DNA of 21,726 bases from an uncultured Eggerthellaceae bacterium (GTDB lineage: Bacteria; Actinomycetota; Coriobacteriia; Coriobacteriales; Eggerthellaceae): positions 1 through 21,726 of the forward strand of contig CAJTML010000007.1 in NCBI GenBank assembly GCA_910577495.1. The letters are read 5' to 3'. The notes beneath the pieces are model-generated. The model saw nothing but the letters and a program-made list of their open reading frames with translations, did not search any database and was not told the DNA's origin. Below, piece by piece: positions 15,566-21,726 of this stretch. Positions within the stretch are counted from its first letter, which is position 1. The number at the start of each line of letters is the position of its first letter. The position numbers were made by a program, and so were the translations under genes.

Positions 15566-16245
15566 ACAATGCCGAGTCTTCGCGCGAAGATAGCAGCCTG
15601 GTAGATATCCATTTTCGCCCCAAGCACCTCGCTCATGGCGTCCGAAACAACGACACCCTCAAGCTGGCAGCTGGTCAGGTCAATCCCTGCCAAGCTGGTG
15701 CGAAACAGCGATGCGGAAACCAGATTGCACGTGTCAAGCGCGATGCGCGTAAGTTGCATGTCACTCAAATCTGCTGAAGCCAGGTTGCTGTTTGCGAACT
15801 GCACGTCTTTCCAGCGGGCATGGGCAAACGTGGAAAACTCCAGAGTGCTTTCTTGAATACGCACGTCATTGAAGAGGGAATCGGCGAACGTTGCACCCAA
15901 GAGTTTGCAGTTTTTGAACACGCATCTGCGAAAGAATGCGCTTGGGAATGTCGACGTGGAAAAGTTGCAGTATTCAAAGATGGTGTCTTCGAAAAACGCG
16001 CTTTCAAAATGGCAGTCTAAGAACTGGCATTTGGCGAAGACAGATTTTGAAACCTGCAGGTCAGCGAAGTCTTCGTCTTGTGCGCACATGTTGTGTATGG
16101 TGCTGGATTCGATGCGGCTTTCGCCTGCGAGCGAATGAGCGGCAAAGGGCAGCAGAAGTTCAGGTTTGGGCGTCTTTGGTTTGGCAGGCGCTTTTGTCGG
16201 CGCTGCTTTTTCGTATTGTGCTTGCGCTAATTTCGGGTCAATCAT
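15553..16245 (-). CDS. Pentapeptide-repeat protein
   Basis: A 230-residue protein without signal peptide. A Lys/Pro/Ala-rich N-terminus (1-30) precedes about 30 degenerate pentapeptide repeats (about 45-205) with Phe or Leu at every fifth position, for example FADLQ, FAKCQFLDCHFESAFF, FANSNLASADL. Such repeats form a right-handed quadrilateral beta-helix rod. The repeats are broken by cysteines (CQFLDC, CNF, CVFKNC) in a periodic way. Related proteins include gyrase-protecting Qnr/MfpA and many of unknown role; nothing here proves gyrase binding. ATG 16245 with AGGACAGG upstream. It lies 60 bases downstream of the ATP-grasp gene on the same strand and could be the last gene of that transcription unit. 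Confidence 0.82.
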   Translation of the reverse strand: MIDPKLAQAQYEKAAPTKAPAKPKTPKPELLLPFAAHSLAGESRIESSTIHNMCAQDEDFADLQVSKSVFAKCQFLDCHFESAFFEDTIFEYCNFSTSTFPSAFFRRCVFKNCKLLGATFADSLFNDVRIQESTLEFSTFAHARWKDVQFANSNLASADLSDMQLTRIALDTCNLVSASLFRTSLAGIDLTSCQLEGVVVSDAMSEVLGAKMDIYQAAIFARRLGIVIAD

Positions 16246-16305
16246 TGGGTGTTGCCTGTCCTGGTTGCTTAGCTGTTAGCGTTTTTCTTCCAGGAACATA
16301 GTAGC

Positions 16306-17048
16306 TCAAGCGGACTCAGTGGCGGGAAGATGCGCGAAGGGATCAGCCGCTCCTACCAGTTCTGCCCAACGAGCACTCAAGAAAAGCGCGTACGAAATGC
16401 AGTTACACCCATAAGCTCCCAGAGCATACCCGTCGTTCACTTCAATAAGTAGTGTTTCTCCGCCGGCGGTAATGCCACAGTCCAAACTATAAGCTGCTGG
16501 TGCGTCTTTGTAGGCGCTTATTGCAGCGTGCAGCATATCAAAATCTGGCCCTTCTTCATGGAGACTTGGCTTATAGCATGCTGTATTGACAAATTCGCCA
16601 CAGCGAATAAACGATCTCCACTCTTCAACAAACTCAACTGGTTCGCTGCACCAGATAGCGAAGTCGTCGCCCATGGCAAGATAGTCAGTGATGTCTTCCC
16701 AGTTATAGGCAATGCGACCTGGGAGGAGTTTTTCTTGTTGGGGTTTGATAAAGAGCGGGAAGTCTTCTCGCGAAGTTCGCCAATGGTTGACGCCCAGATA
16801 TGGCGCCCGAAAAACGGTTTGAGTTGTTCCGGGTAATCAATGCTGGGCGGCTGTATGCCTCTAAGAGCAAGCGCGTGTTCGCAAACTAGAAGGCCGCCAA
16901 CGACGATATCTTCACGGTTAGCCTGATCAAGCACATCGTTTGAAGAGAATTGAATGCACTCCACGCCGAGTTTCTGAAATCCTCGCATGGCAATTTCGCA
17001 TTCATCATTAAATGGTTTGCCGCCAACGGTGTGGATGTAGGCTTTCAT
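16306..17048 (-). pseudogene. R2K-type ATP-grasp ligase, split by a one-base frameshift
   Basis: Two overlapping reading frames together make one ATP-grasp protein of about 247 residues. The first frame starts at ATG 17048 (MKAYIHTVGGKPFNDE) and stays in register to about 16767 (ASTIGELRE). The next frame then supplies DFPLFIKP, EEWRSFIRCGEF, AYSLDCG and LIEVNDGYALGAYG, ending at 16306. FIKP (ATP lysine), EEWR and the metal-binding E-x-N are those of the R2K clade of ATP-grasp amidoligases. Frame 1 alone runs on to 16518 with a nonsense tail (176 residues); frame 2 alone would start at ATG 16674 (122 residues). Loss of a single base near 16767 explains it. It is either a real inactivating mutation or a sequencing error. 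It follows the radical SAM gene by 20 bases, so it is in the same operon. Confidence 0.75.
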
Positions 17049-17068
17049 AGGAGCTCTTTCGTTGTTTG

Positions 17069-18058
17069 CTATGCGGTTTGAAGACAGGGGTCTGCGCCGC
17101 AAACGTTGCCGCCATACACGTGCGCTGCTTCTCTGCAGCCTCCGTCGCAAATTGCTGTGTGCTCGCAGTTTGCGCACATAGCGGGCTGATAGTTTCGGTT
17201 GGTGAAGCGGTTCCAATACGGATCCTGCTCAAGCTTGTCTAGTTCGAAAATACTGCAAAGTCGCTGCTCGGAATGGTTGCATACGCGGACATACCCGCTC
17301 GGATCGATGGCGTAAAACGATTTCGCCGCACCACATTGGTAAGCGACACCTAAGGCATTAAAGGAGTCGGGTTTGTTAACAATGCAGTAGGGTAACTCAG
17401 TTCCAATATGGCCTTTGCGCACTGCCTTTGAAAGCACCTCTTCAGCTGTTTCCAACATCTGGTTAATTTCGTTGCAATCAAGAAGATACTTGCTGTTATC
17501 AAGGCCACGCCCACCAGGTAAGAAGCGGTTGAGCAGCACATACGAGGCGCCATTTATGAGCGAATAAGCTATGGTTTCATAAAGTTCAGGTAGATTGACC
17601 TTCGTAACAGCAATATTCGCGGTAACCTGCATGTCCAAATCTCGCGCAGCTCGGAAAAGACTCATGACATGCTCGACGCCGTCGTGTCCAGTTTGCTGCT
17701 CAAACGTCTCAATTCCCGGAACGCTTATGCTAAGACTGACATTACGTGCATGGAGGGCTTGCAGCATGTTTTCGTCAAGCAATCTGCCGTTGGATATGAG
17801 ACAGGGGTGTAAGTCCAGGAAGATTGCCGCGTCGATGAGCTCCAGTAGATCCGGCCGCAAAGTAGCTTCTCCGCCGGTGAAGGAGACGATGGTGGTGCCT
17901 CTGCGCTGTATTTCGCGGAGTCCCTGGATCCATTGCTCGGTGCTTAGTTCTTCGCCCCGGGCGATTACATCCGACTCCCAGGGACAGGAGCAAAATAGGC
18001 AACGATGGTTACAGCGATACGTGAGTTCAACGGCGGCAACGCTTGGCAGGGCTATCAT
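17069..18058 (-). CDS. Radical SAM/SPASM-domain enzyme
   Basis: A 329-residue radical SAM protein. The [4Fe-4S]-SAM motif is C16-x3-C20-x2-C23 (CNHRCLFC) and the SAM-binding GGEA lies at 62-65. The C-terminal SPASM domain has C242, C260, C268, C295, C298, C304, C308, C320 and C325 (for example MCANCEHTAICDGGC), enough for two auxiliary clusters. SPASM proteins modify ribosomal peptides, proteins or cofactors. ATG 18058 overlaps the stop of the upstream gene by four bases (ATGA), so translation is coupled. Together with the ATP-grasp gene and the cysteine-pair protein it suggests a peptide- or small-metabolite-modifying pathway. No short precursor gene with a leader was found nearby; the 191-residue neighbour may be partner or substrate. 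Family certain, substrate unknown. Confidence 0.92.
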   Translation of the reverse strand: MIALPSVAAVELTYRCNHRCLFCSCPWESDVIARGEELSTEQWIQGLREIQRRGTTIVSFTGGEATLRPDLLELIDAAIFLDLHPCLISNGRLLDENMLQALHARNVSLSISVPGIETFEQQTGHDGVEHVMSLFRAARDLDMQVTANIAVTKVNLPELYETIAYSLINGASYVLLNRFLPGGRGLDNSKYLLDCNEINQMLETAEEVLSKAVRKGHIGTELPYCIVNKPDSFNALGVAYQCGAAKSFYAIDPSGYVRVCNHSEQRLCSIFELDKLEQDPYWNRFTNRNYQPAMCANCEHTAICDGGCREAAHVYGGNVCGADPCLQTA

Positions 18059-18630
18059 GAGTCTAGCTCCAGTCCGAGGACGCGCGTGATGCAGTCTTTG
18101 TATTCGTCGGCTGTTACAGCGTCGACCACAACGGCTAGTTCATTATATATTTCTTGATAGTTTGGCGCTCCTTTGAGGAATTCTAACGCTATAAGAAGAT
18201 CGTCTTCGTGACAGAAGGTAGTTCGCAGTGGCGTGAGACGATATTCGTCCGCGCCTTTTGCCTTAAATGCGAAAAAGACATGAGTATCTTCTTCGTCATA
18301 TTCGCCATATTTAGGAAGACCCTTTTTGGTGATGCAGGTATCGCAGTAATAATAGATGTGTGCATCGTAGCCAAGCTTTCGGAAATCTTTTGCAATTTCC
18401 TCATAAGACTCCAGTGTGCTCGCGTTGCCGTGACCGTACATGCCGGTTATCTCAAAGTTGTTCCCGCATTCCGTGCAAGCTTTGGGAACAGGTTTTTCGA
18501 GTTCAGGAATAGCTGCAGGAGCGTAGCAACATGCGAACACCCTCTCCAGCTGGTCAAACCCATCTCTGCTTTTCTCAAGTTCGCGAAGTTTTTCTTCAAG
18601 TTCTTCTTTGGTAAGCGAAAAGTCTTTCAT
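18055..18630 (-). CDS. Unrecognised cysteine-pair protein, first gene of the radical SAM operon
   Basis: A 191-residue protein that I do not recognise. Residues 5-33 form a charged predicted helix (LTKEELEEKLRELEKSRD). Then come a CC pair (C34-C35), two CxxC pairs, C52-x2-C55 (ACTECGNNF) and C96-x2-C99 (YCDTCITKKG), resembling a zinc-ribbon, and single C140 and C180. The C-terminal half is acidic with no membrane segment. ATG 18630 is preferred (AGAGGATC upstream) over an ATG at 18699. Its end overlaps the start of the radical SAM gene by four bases, implying a common function. It might be a substrate-binding partner, a scaffold or the modified protein itself; the sequence does not decide. 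Confidence 0.75.
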   Translation of the reverse strand: MKDFSLTKEELEEKLRELEKSRDGFDQLERVFACCYAPAAIPELEKPVPKACTECGNNFEITGMYGHGNASTLESYEEIAKDFRKLGYDAHIYYYCDTCITKKGLPKYGEYDEEDTHVFFAFKAKGADEYRLTPLRTTFCHEDDLLIALEFLKGAPNYQEIYNELAVVVDAVTADEYKDCITRVLGLELDS

Positions 18631-18860
18631 GCTGGATCCTCTTTCTAGCAAGGTGACTGGTTGACCCTGGCGGGGCTTGTGTTTGTTGGAGTATCGCAAA
18701 GCTGGCAGAGCCGGATTGGTTCAACTATGGGACAGGCGTGGGGTAGTGTCCGTGGTAGTTTATCTCAGTCGCGATATATCTTTAGGGCTTTGAAGACTCA
18801 GGATGCATGGTGCTAACAAGGTGAATTGTACTATTATTCGCGAACTTTAAGGCGGATCTG
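18631..18860. other. Leader of the radical SAM operon, no gene seen
   Basis: This is a 230-base stretch with no credible open reading frame. It must hold the minus-strand promoter of the radical SAM operon, but I see no strong -35/-10 pair. A partly palindromic TCGCGATATATC (18770-18781) is AT-rich at its centre and could be an operator. It ends at a bidirectional-looking terminator. Confidence 0.4.
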
Positions 18861-18897
18861 AAAAGCGGGTTGGGCATGGTGCTCAGCCCGCTTTTTT
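18861..18897 (+). terminator. Strong orphan terminator hairpin
   Basis: AAAAGCGGG (18861-18869) pairs with CCCGCTTTT (18887-18895), with an inner GGGC/GCTC stem, followed by TTTTTT (18892-18897). The A-run on the other side makes it usable in both directions. No plus-strand gene ends before it, so it may close a short untranslated RNA, or insulate the radical SAM operon. Confidence 0.7.
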
Positions 18898-18901
18898 GGC
18901 G

Positions 18902-19065
18902 TAGTGGACGATCAACCCTGGTTTTGTGCAGCCGCGTCGGGCGCGGTGACGAAGGGTTCGCGAAAAGGCCTGGTTAGCGGATACCGGATGACGGCACTAT
19001 GGCTCGGAATGCCTTTGGTGAGGGCCTCACTTGCACAAAACCGGGGTTGATTGACCCGAAACCGC
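18902..19065 (+). repeat. 164-bp palindromic intergenic element, copy B (MITE-like)
   Basis: Second copy of the element at 15310-15473. Terminal inverted repeats are TCAACCCTGGTTTTGTGCA (18912-18930) and TGCACAAAACCGGGGTTGA (19032-19050), one mismatch, enclosing 139 bp as in copy A. It starts four bases after the orphan terminator and ends 61 bases before the AIM24 -10 box. No target-site duplication is evident at either copy. Confidence 0.85.
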
Positions 19066-19095
19066 CAAAGAGCGCACGCGGGGTGGCTACGGCAT

Positions 19096-19131
19096 GTGTG
19101 CCATCGCGCGATTTGGCACACGCAGTATAAT
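19096..19131 (+). promoter_or_regulatory. TATAAT box with an upstream dyad, AIM24 gene promoter
   Basis: TATAAT (19126-19131) is 38 bases before the AIM24 start codon. Directly upstream, GTGTGCCA (19096-19103) and TGGCACAC (19114-19121) flank a self-complementary TCGCGCGA centre, a 26-base near-perfect dyad that occupies the -35 position. No -35 consensus is seen, so the dyad may bind an activator or a repressor. Confidence 0.55.
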
Positions 19132-19169
19132 GAGCGAATTGGTAAGGTATGAGAGCCAAGGGGGCATCA

Positions 19170-19937
19170 ATGTTTCAAGTAAGCAATTTCGAAGGCAACG
19201 ACGACGTTACCGTTTTGAGCCAGTTGGGCGCATTCAAGGTGATCGAGTGGAAGCGCGACTTGTCGGTCACACCTGAAACCGCAGCAACTGCGTGGTTCAG
19301 CTCGGAGATGAATGTGCGCCGTCGCCAGGTCGTTTGCGATCTTTCGCAAGCGCCAGTGACCGTGCAAGCAGGTGCTATGCAGTGGATGGTGGGCGACGTT
19401 GAGCTGACCTCTGGCGTGAAGGGTGCGGGCGACTTTTTGGGCAAGATGGTGCGCGGTGCGGTCACCAATGAGTCAGCCGTCAAGCCTGAGTACAAAGGTA
19501 CCGGCATGCTTGTACTGGAACCCACCTATAAGCACATCATCTTGTTGGACGTGGCCGAGTGGGGAAACAGCATCGTCCTTGATGACGGGCTGTTTTTGGC
19601 ATGCTACTCAAGCTTGCAGCACTCGGTTGTGATGCGCTCGAATCTCTCCTCGGCAGTTGCTGGTGGCGAAGGCTTGTTCAACCTTTCGATCAACGGATAT
19701 GGCGCACTGGCGCTGGAGTCTCCGTGCCCGCGCGAGGAGCTTATTGAGATCGTGCTTGATAACGACACGCTCAAAATTGACGGCAATCAGGCTATGGCGT
19801 GGTCGTCGTCGCTGAACTTTACGGTAGAGCGTTCGTCGAAGTCACTGCTTGGCTCTGCTGCTTCTGGCGAAGGCCTGGTGAACGTCTATCGCGGCACTGG
19901 CAAAGTGCTCATGGCGCCCACCGCGTTCGAAGGCTAA
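19170..19937 (+). CDS. AIM24-family protein
   Basis: A 255-residue protein matching the AIM24 family (TIGR00266-like), with an all-beta fold rich in Gly and hydrophobic strands: FQVSNFEGND at the start, LSQAPVTVQAGAMQWMVGDVEL (about 59-80), FLGKMVRGAVTNES, GTGMLVLEP and a C-terminal GEGLVNVYRGTGKVLMAP. There is no signal peptide. I chose ATG 19170 over 19149 because AAGGGGC lies just upstream. Bacterial members have no settled function; yeast Aim24 is needed for mitochondrial cristae organisation. It stands alone with its own TATAAT box and is convergent with the ArsR gene. Family call firm, role unknown. Confidence 0.87.
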   Translation: MFQVSNFEGNDDVTVLSQLGAFKVIEWKRDLSVTPETAATAWFSSEMNVRRRQVVCDLSQAPVTVQAGAMQWMVGDVELTSGVKGAGDFLGKMVRGAVTNESAVKPEYKGTGMLVLEPTYKHIILLDVAEWGNSIVLDDGLFLACYSSLQHSVVMRSNLSSAVAGGEGLFNLSINGYGALALESPCPREELIEIVLDNDTLKIDGNQAMAWSSSLNFTVERSSKSLLGSAASGEGLVNVYRGTGKVLMAPTAFEG

Positions 19938-19953
19938 GTTGCGAAAATCGCTC

Positions 19954-19987
19954 GGGGTCGGCCCCTTCGTGTTTGGGCGTCGACCCC
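19954..19987. terminator. GC-rich hairpin between convergent AIM24 and ArsR genes
   Basis: GGGGTCG (19954-19960) pairs with CGACCCC (19981-19987), with inner GCCC/GGGC arms. There is no T-run, so termination is uncertain. Two further dyads follow: ATCGCGAA/TTCGCGAT (20008-20040) and ATGTGAC/GTCACAT (20051-20069). The last one spans the ArsR stop codon. Confidence 0.45.
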
Positions 19988-20063
19988 TGAGCTGGTTGAT
20001 CTGATTGATCGCGAAGGTTAGTGCTTATTGCTTTCGCGATGTGACATTTGATGTGACCCTTTG

Positions 20064-20435
20064 TCACATGCACTGCGGGCAGGTGAGCTCAAGGGCGTCT
20101 TCGATCACTGAGTGTAGCAGCCTGCACTGCTCCGACTCGGATGCTTTGTAGTAGACTTCCTTGCCGCTTCGACGCGATACTACCAGGCCAGCGGCACGCA
20201 GCGCGCGCAAGTGATGGGAGATTGCGGGGCTGGACATCTGCATGAGCGCAGAGATATTGATAACGCACTCTTCGCAATGGCACAGCAGCCAAAAGATTTT
20301 AATGCGCGTCGGATCACTAAGTGACTTGAAGAGTATCGCGACCGTTTCGAAATTTCCCTCATTACCTAAACAGGCAGAAAATGCCTTTTCTTGATCATGG
20401 TTGCCGTGGTCGTGCGGAATAACTATCTCGTTCAT
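20064..20435 (-). CDS. ArsR/SmtB-family metal-responsive repressor
   Basis: A 123-residue winged-helix repressor. The DNA-binding helix is in MSSPAISHHLRALRAAGLV, followed by the wing RRSGKEVYYKAS. Possible metal ligands are the His-rich N-terminus (HDHGNHD, residues 8-14), CHCEEC ahead of the recognition helix (the place of the ELCVCDL motif of ArsR and CadC), and a C-terminal CPQC. ATG 20435 follows GAGGAGG, a strong ribosome site; an upstream ATG at 20471 has none. It diverges from the metal-binding protein and ATPase genes and almost certainly controls them, releasing DNA when zinc, cadmium or lead is in excess. Confidence 0.92.
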   Translation of the reverse strand: MNEIVIPHDHGNHDQEKAFSACLGNEGNFETVAILFKSLSDPTRIKIFWLLCHCEECVINISALMQMSSPAISHHLRALRAAGLVVSRRSGKEVYYKASESEQCRLLHSVIEDALELTCPQCM

Positions 20436-20515
20436 GCGTGTCCTCCTCAATTGTGGTTTTGATTTTAGCACGAGCTAGCCCTCCGAATCTTTACAAATAA
20501 AAGATTGCTTAATTG

Positions 20516-20571
20516 TTGACACGTATCATTTTCGGTCGTATACTCACCCCATAATTAAACAAACGTTTAAT
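20516..20571 (+). promoter_or_regulatory. Promoter and ArsR-type operator of the metal efflux operon
   Basis: TTGACA (20516-20521) and TATACT (20539-20544) are separated by 17 bases, near consensus. Immediately past the expected start point, ATTAAAC-aaac-GTTTAAT (20554-20571) is a perfect 7-base dyad of the kind bound by ArsR/SmtB repressors, and a related GTTCAAAC half-site follows at 20573-20580. Confidence 0.8.
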
Positions 20572-20599
20572 CGTTCAAACGATAGCGAAGGAGACCATC

Positions 20600-20818
20600 A
20601 TGAAGAAGACCTATCAAATTGAAGTGGATTGCGCCAACTGTGCCAACCTCATGGAGGATGCCGCACGCAAAACCAACGGCGTCCAAGATGCCACCGTCAA
20701 TTTCATGATGCAGAAAATGATTGTCGAATTTGAGGATGGCGCTGATGTGAAAAGCGTCATGAAAGATGTACTGAAGGCATGCAAGAAGATAGAGCCTGAT
20801 TGCGAGATTGAGCTGTAA
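20600..20818 (+). CDS. Small heavy-metal-associated (HMA) domain protein
   Basis: A 72-residue single HMA domain with ferredoxin-like fold pattern. The metal site is D10-C11-x2-C14 (VDCANCAN). Asp directly before the first Cys is the form found in the Zn/Cd/Pb ATPase ZntA, whereas copper domains usually have Met-x-Cys-x-x-Cys. ATG 20600 follows GAAGGAGA. It lies 36 bases before the ATPase, which itself lacks an N-terminal HMA domain, so the metal-binding domain appears to be encoded as a separate protein that delivers metal to, or regulates, the pump. Confidence 0.92.
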   Translation: MKKTYQIEVDCANCANLMEDAARKTNGVQDATVNFMMQKMIVEFEDGADVKSVMKDVLKACKKIEPDCEIEL

Positions 20819-20854
20819 ACGAGCTAATCTTTTGAAGCGTGAAGGAACCAAACC

Positions 20855-21726
20855 GTGGAAAAAGTAATTATCGATATCCTCTTCGCCATCGTGGCACTTA
20901 TGGCTGTTGGGCTGTTGGTGTTCGCGGGTCGCAAGAGTGGTAACGGCATGACTAAAAAACAGCGCCGTGTCCTGATCCGCATTTTGGTGGTTTCGGTGCT
21001 GATGTTTATCTTCCAATTTATCTCGGCAGAAACATTCGCCCAGATTGACCAGTTCACCGTACCTTCTGCGGGACGCGTGTTGCGCTTTGTGATTTATTTC
21101 GCCATTTACCTGGGCATTGGCTATGACATTTTGCGCAAGGCCATCCGCGGCATGAAGAACCGCCAAGTCTTTGATGAGAACTTCCTCATGGCGGTGGCAA
21201 CCATTGGCGCTATGGTGCTTGCCATTATGGATAACGGCGACTACGTTGAAGCCATTGCCGTCATGCTGTTTTACCAGGTGGGCGAATGGTTCCAGAGTTA
21301 TGCAGTTGGTAAGAGCAGGCGCAACATCAGCGAGCTGATGGACATTCGTCCTGACTACGCCAACATTGAAGTGGATGGCAAGCTTGAGCGCGTTGACCCT
21401 GATGAAGTGCCCCTTGAGAGCATTATCGTGGTGCAGCCGGGCGAGAAAGTCCCCATTGACGGCATTATTGTAGAAGGCGCGACCAGCCTCAACACCAGCG
21501 CGCTGACGGGCGAGAGTCTGCCGCGCGATGTGGCGGTGGGTGATGAGATCATCAGTGGTTGCATCAACATGACGGGTGTCGTCAAAATCAAAACGACGAA
21601 AGCATTTGGCGAATCCACGGTGTCCAAAATCCTGGATTTGGTGGAAAACGCCAGCTCACGCAAGTCAAACTCGGAGAACTTCATCTCGCGCTTCGCCCGC
21701 ATCTACACTCCCGTTGTCTGCTACTG
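20855..21726 (+). CDS. P1B-type heavy-metal (Zn/Cd-type) ATPase, N-terminal part, cut by window end
   Basis: An open reading frame of 290 codons from GTG 20855 (GAAGGAACC upstream) that runs off the window. It begins with a membrane segment (IIDILFAIVALMAVGLLVF), has further hydrophobic helices to about residue 155, then the actuator domain with PGEKVPIDG (about 195) and TSALTGESLPR, whose TGES loop drives dephosphorylation. The CPC transport motif and the DKTG phosphorylation site would lie beyond the end. There is no HMA domain at its own N-terminus; the gene before it supplies one. Metal assignment (Zn/Cd rather than Cu) rests on the DCxxC site of the neighbour and the ArsR-type regulator. 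Confidence 0.92.
   Translation, partial: MEKVIIDILFAIVALMAVGLLVFAGRKSGNGMTKKQRRVLIRILVVSVLMFIFQFISAETFAQIDQFTVPSAGRVLRFVIYFAIYLGIGYDILRKAIRGMKNRQVFDENFLMAVATIGAMVLAIMDNGDYVEAIAVMLFYQVGEWFQSYAVGKSRRNISELMDIRPDYANIEVDGKLERVDPDEVPLESIIVVQPGEKVPIDGIIVEGATSLNTSALTGESLPRDVAVGDEIISGCINMTGVVKIKTTKAFGESTVSKILDLVENASSRKSNSENFISRFARIYTPVVCY

Noticed and set aside
16755..16775. Programmed ribosomal frameshift as an explanation for the split ATP-grasp gene
   Set aside because: No slippery heptamer or following stem is seen at the junction, and the family is normally a single frame. A mutation or read error is simpler.
1..21726. CRISPR array, tRNA, rRNA or replication origin
   Set aside because: No regularly spaced direct repeats, cloverleaf sequences, rRNA segments or DnaA-box clusters were noticed anywhere in the window.

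Overview
The window most resembles the chromosome of an anaerobic gut actinobacterium of the Coriobacteriia, family Eggerthellaceae (Slackia/Eggerthella/Gordonibacter-like). This rests on gene content: several Tat-exported respiratory oxidoreductases packed together, a flavin reductase paired with a small multiheme lipoprotein cytochrome, an aldehyde ferredoxin oxidoreductase homologue, and moderately high GC. The assignment is inference; there is no rRNA or other phylogenetic marker in the window.

Layout. 64-2303 (minus): a tungsten/molybdenum aldehyde ferredoxin oxidoreductase homologue with its terminator. 2304-2614: a divergent promoter region with a GGGGACGTCCCC palindrome and a duplicated ~30-bp element. 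2615-7100 (plus): a four-gene operon for an exported molybdopterin oxidoreductase complex (Tat ferredoxin, Mo catalytic subunit, second ferredoxin, NrfD membrane subunit), closed by a strong terminator. 7336-8961 (plus): amt-glnK, ammonium uptake with a PII protein that lacks Tyr51. 8992-10312 (minus): a VWA-domain protein and a helix-turn-helix protein. 10483-11151 (plus): a nitroreductase. 11156-11980 (minus): an Rpn/PD-(D/E)XK nuclease of transposase type. 12222-15131 (minus): a Tat-exported FAD reductase, a triheme lipoprotein cytochrome c and a TetR regulator, with two near-identical perfect dyads (CTTTACANTGTAAAG) around the reductase promoter. 15553-18630 (minus): a pentapeptide-repeat protein, a frameshifted R2K-type ATP-grasp ligase, a radical SAM/SPASM enzyme and an unrecognised cysteine-pair protein. 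19170-19937 (plus): an AIM24-family protein. 20064-21726: an ArsR/SmtB-type repressor diverging from a heavy-metal-binding domain protein and the start of a P1B metal ATPase that runs off the window end.

How the parts work together. Two separate respiratory modules are visible. The Mo complex would pass electrons between the quinone pool (NrfD) and an exported catalytic subunit through two four-cluster ferredoxins. The flavin-reductase/cytochrome pair looks like the substrate-specific reductases that Eggerthellaceae use on dietary, drug or host molecules (the Cgr1/Cgr2 pair is the known precedent); here a TetR gene and twin operators suggest induction by the substrate. The radical SAM + ATP-grasp cluster looks like a peptide- or metabolite-modification pathway that has been damaged by a one-base frameshift. 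The right end is a Zn/Cd-type metal efflux operon with a textbook promoter and a candidate ArsR operator.

A 164-bp intergenic element with 19-bp terminal inverted repeats occurs twice (15310-15473 and 18902-19065), flanking the pentapeptide/radical SAM block. It is the clearest structure not explained by genes. Positions and matches were worked out by eye; no database search was run.
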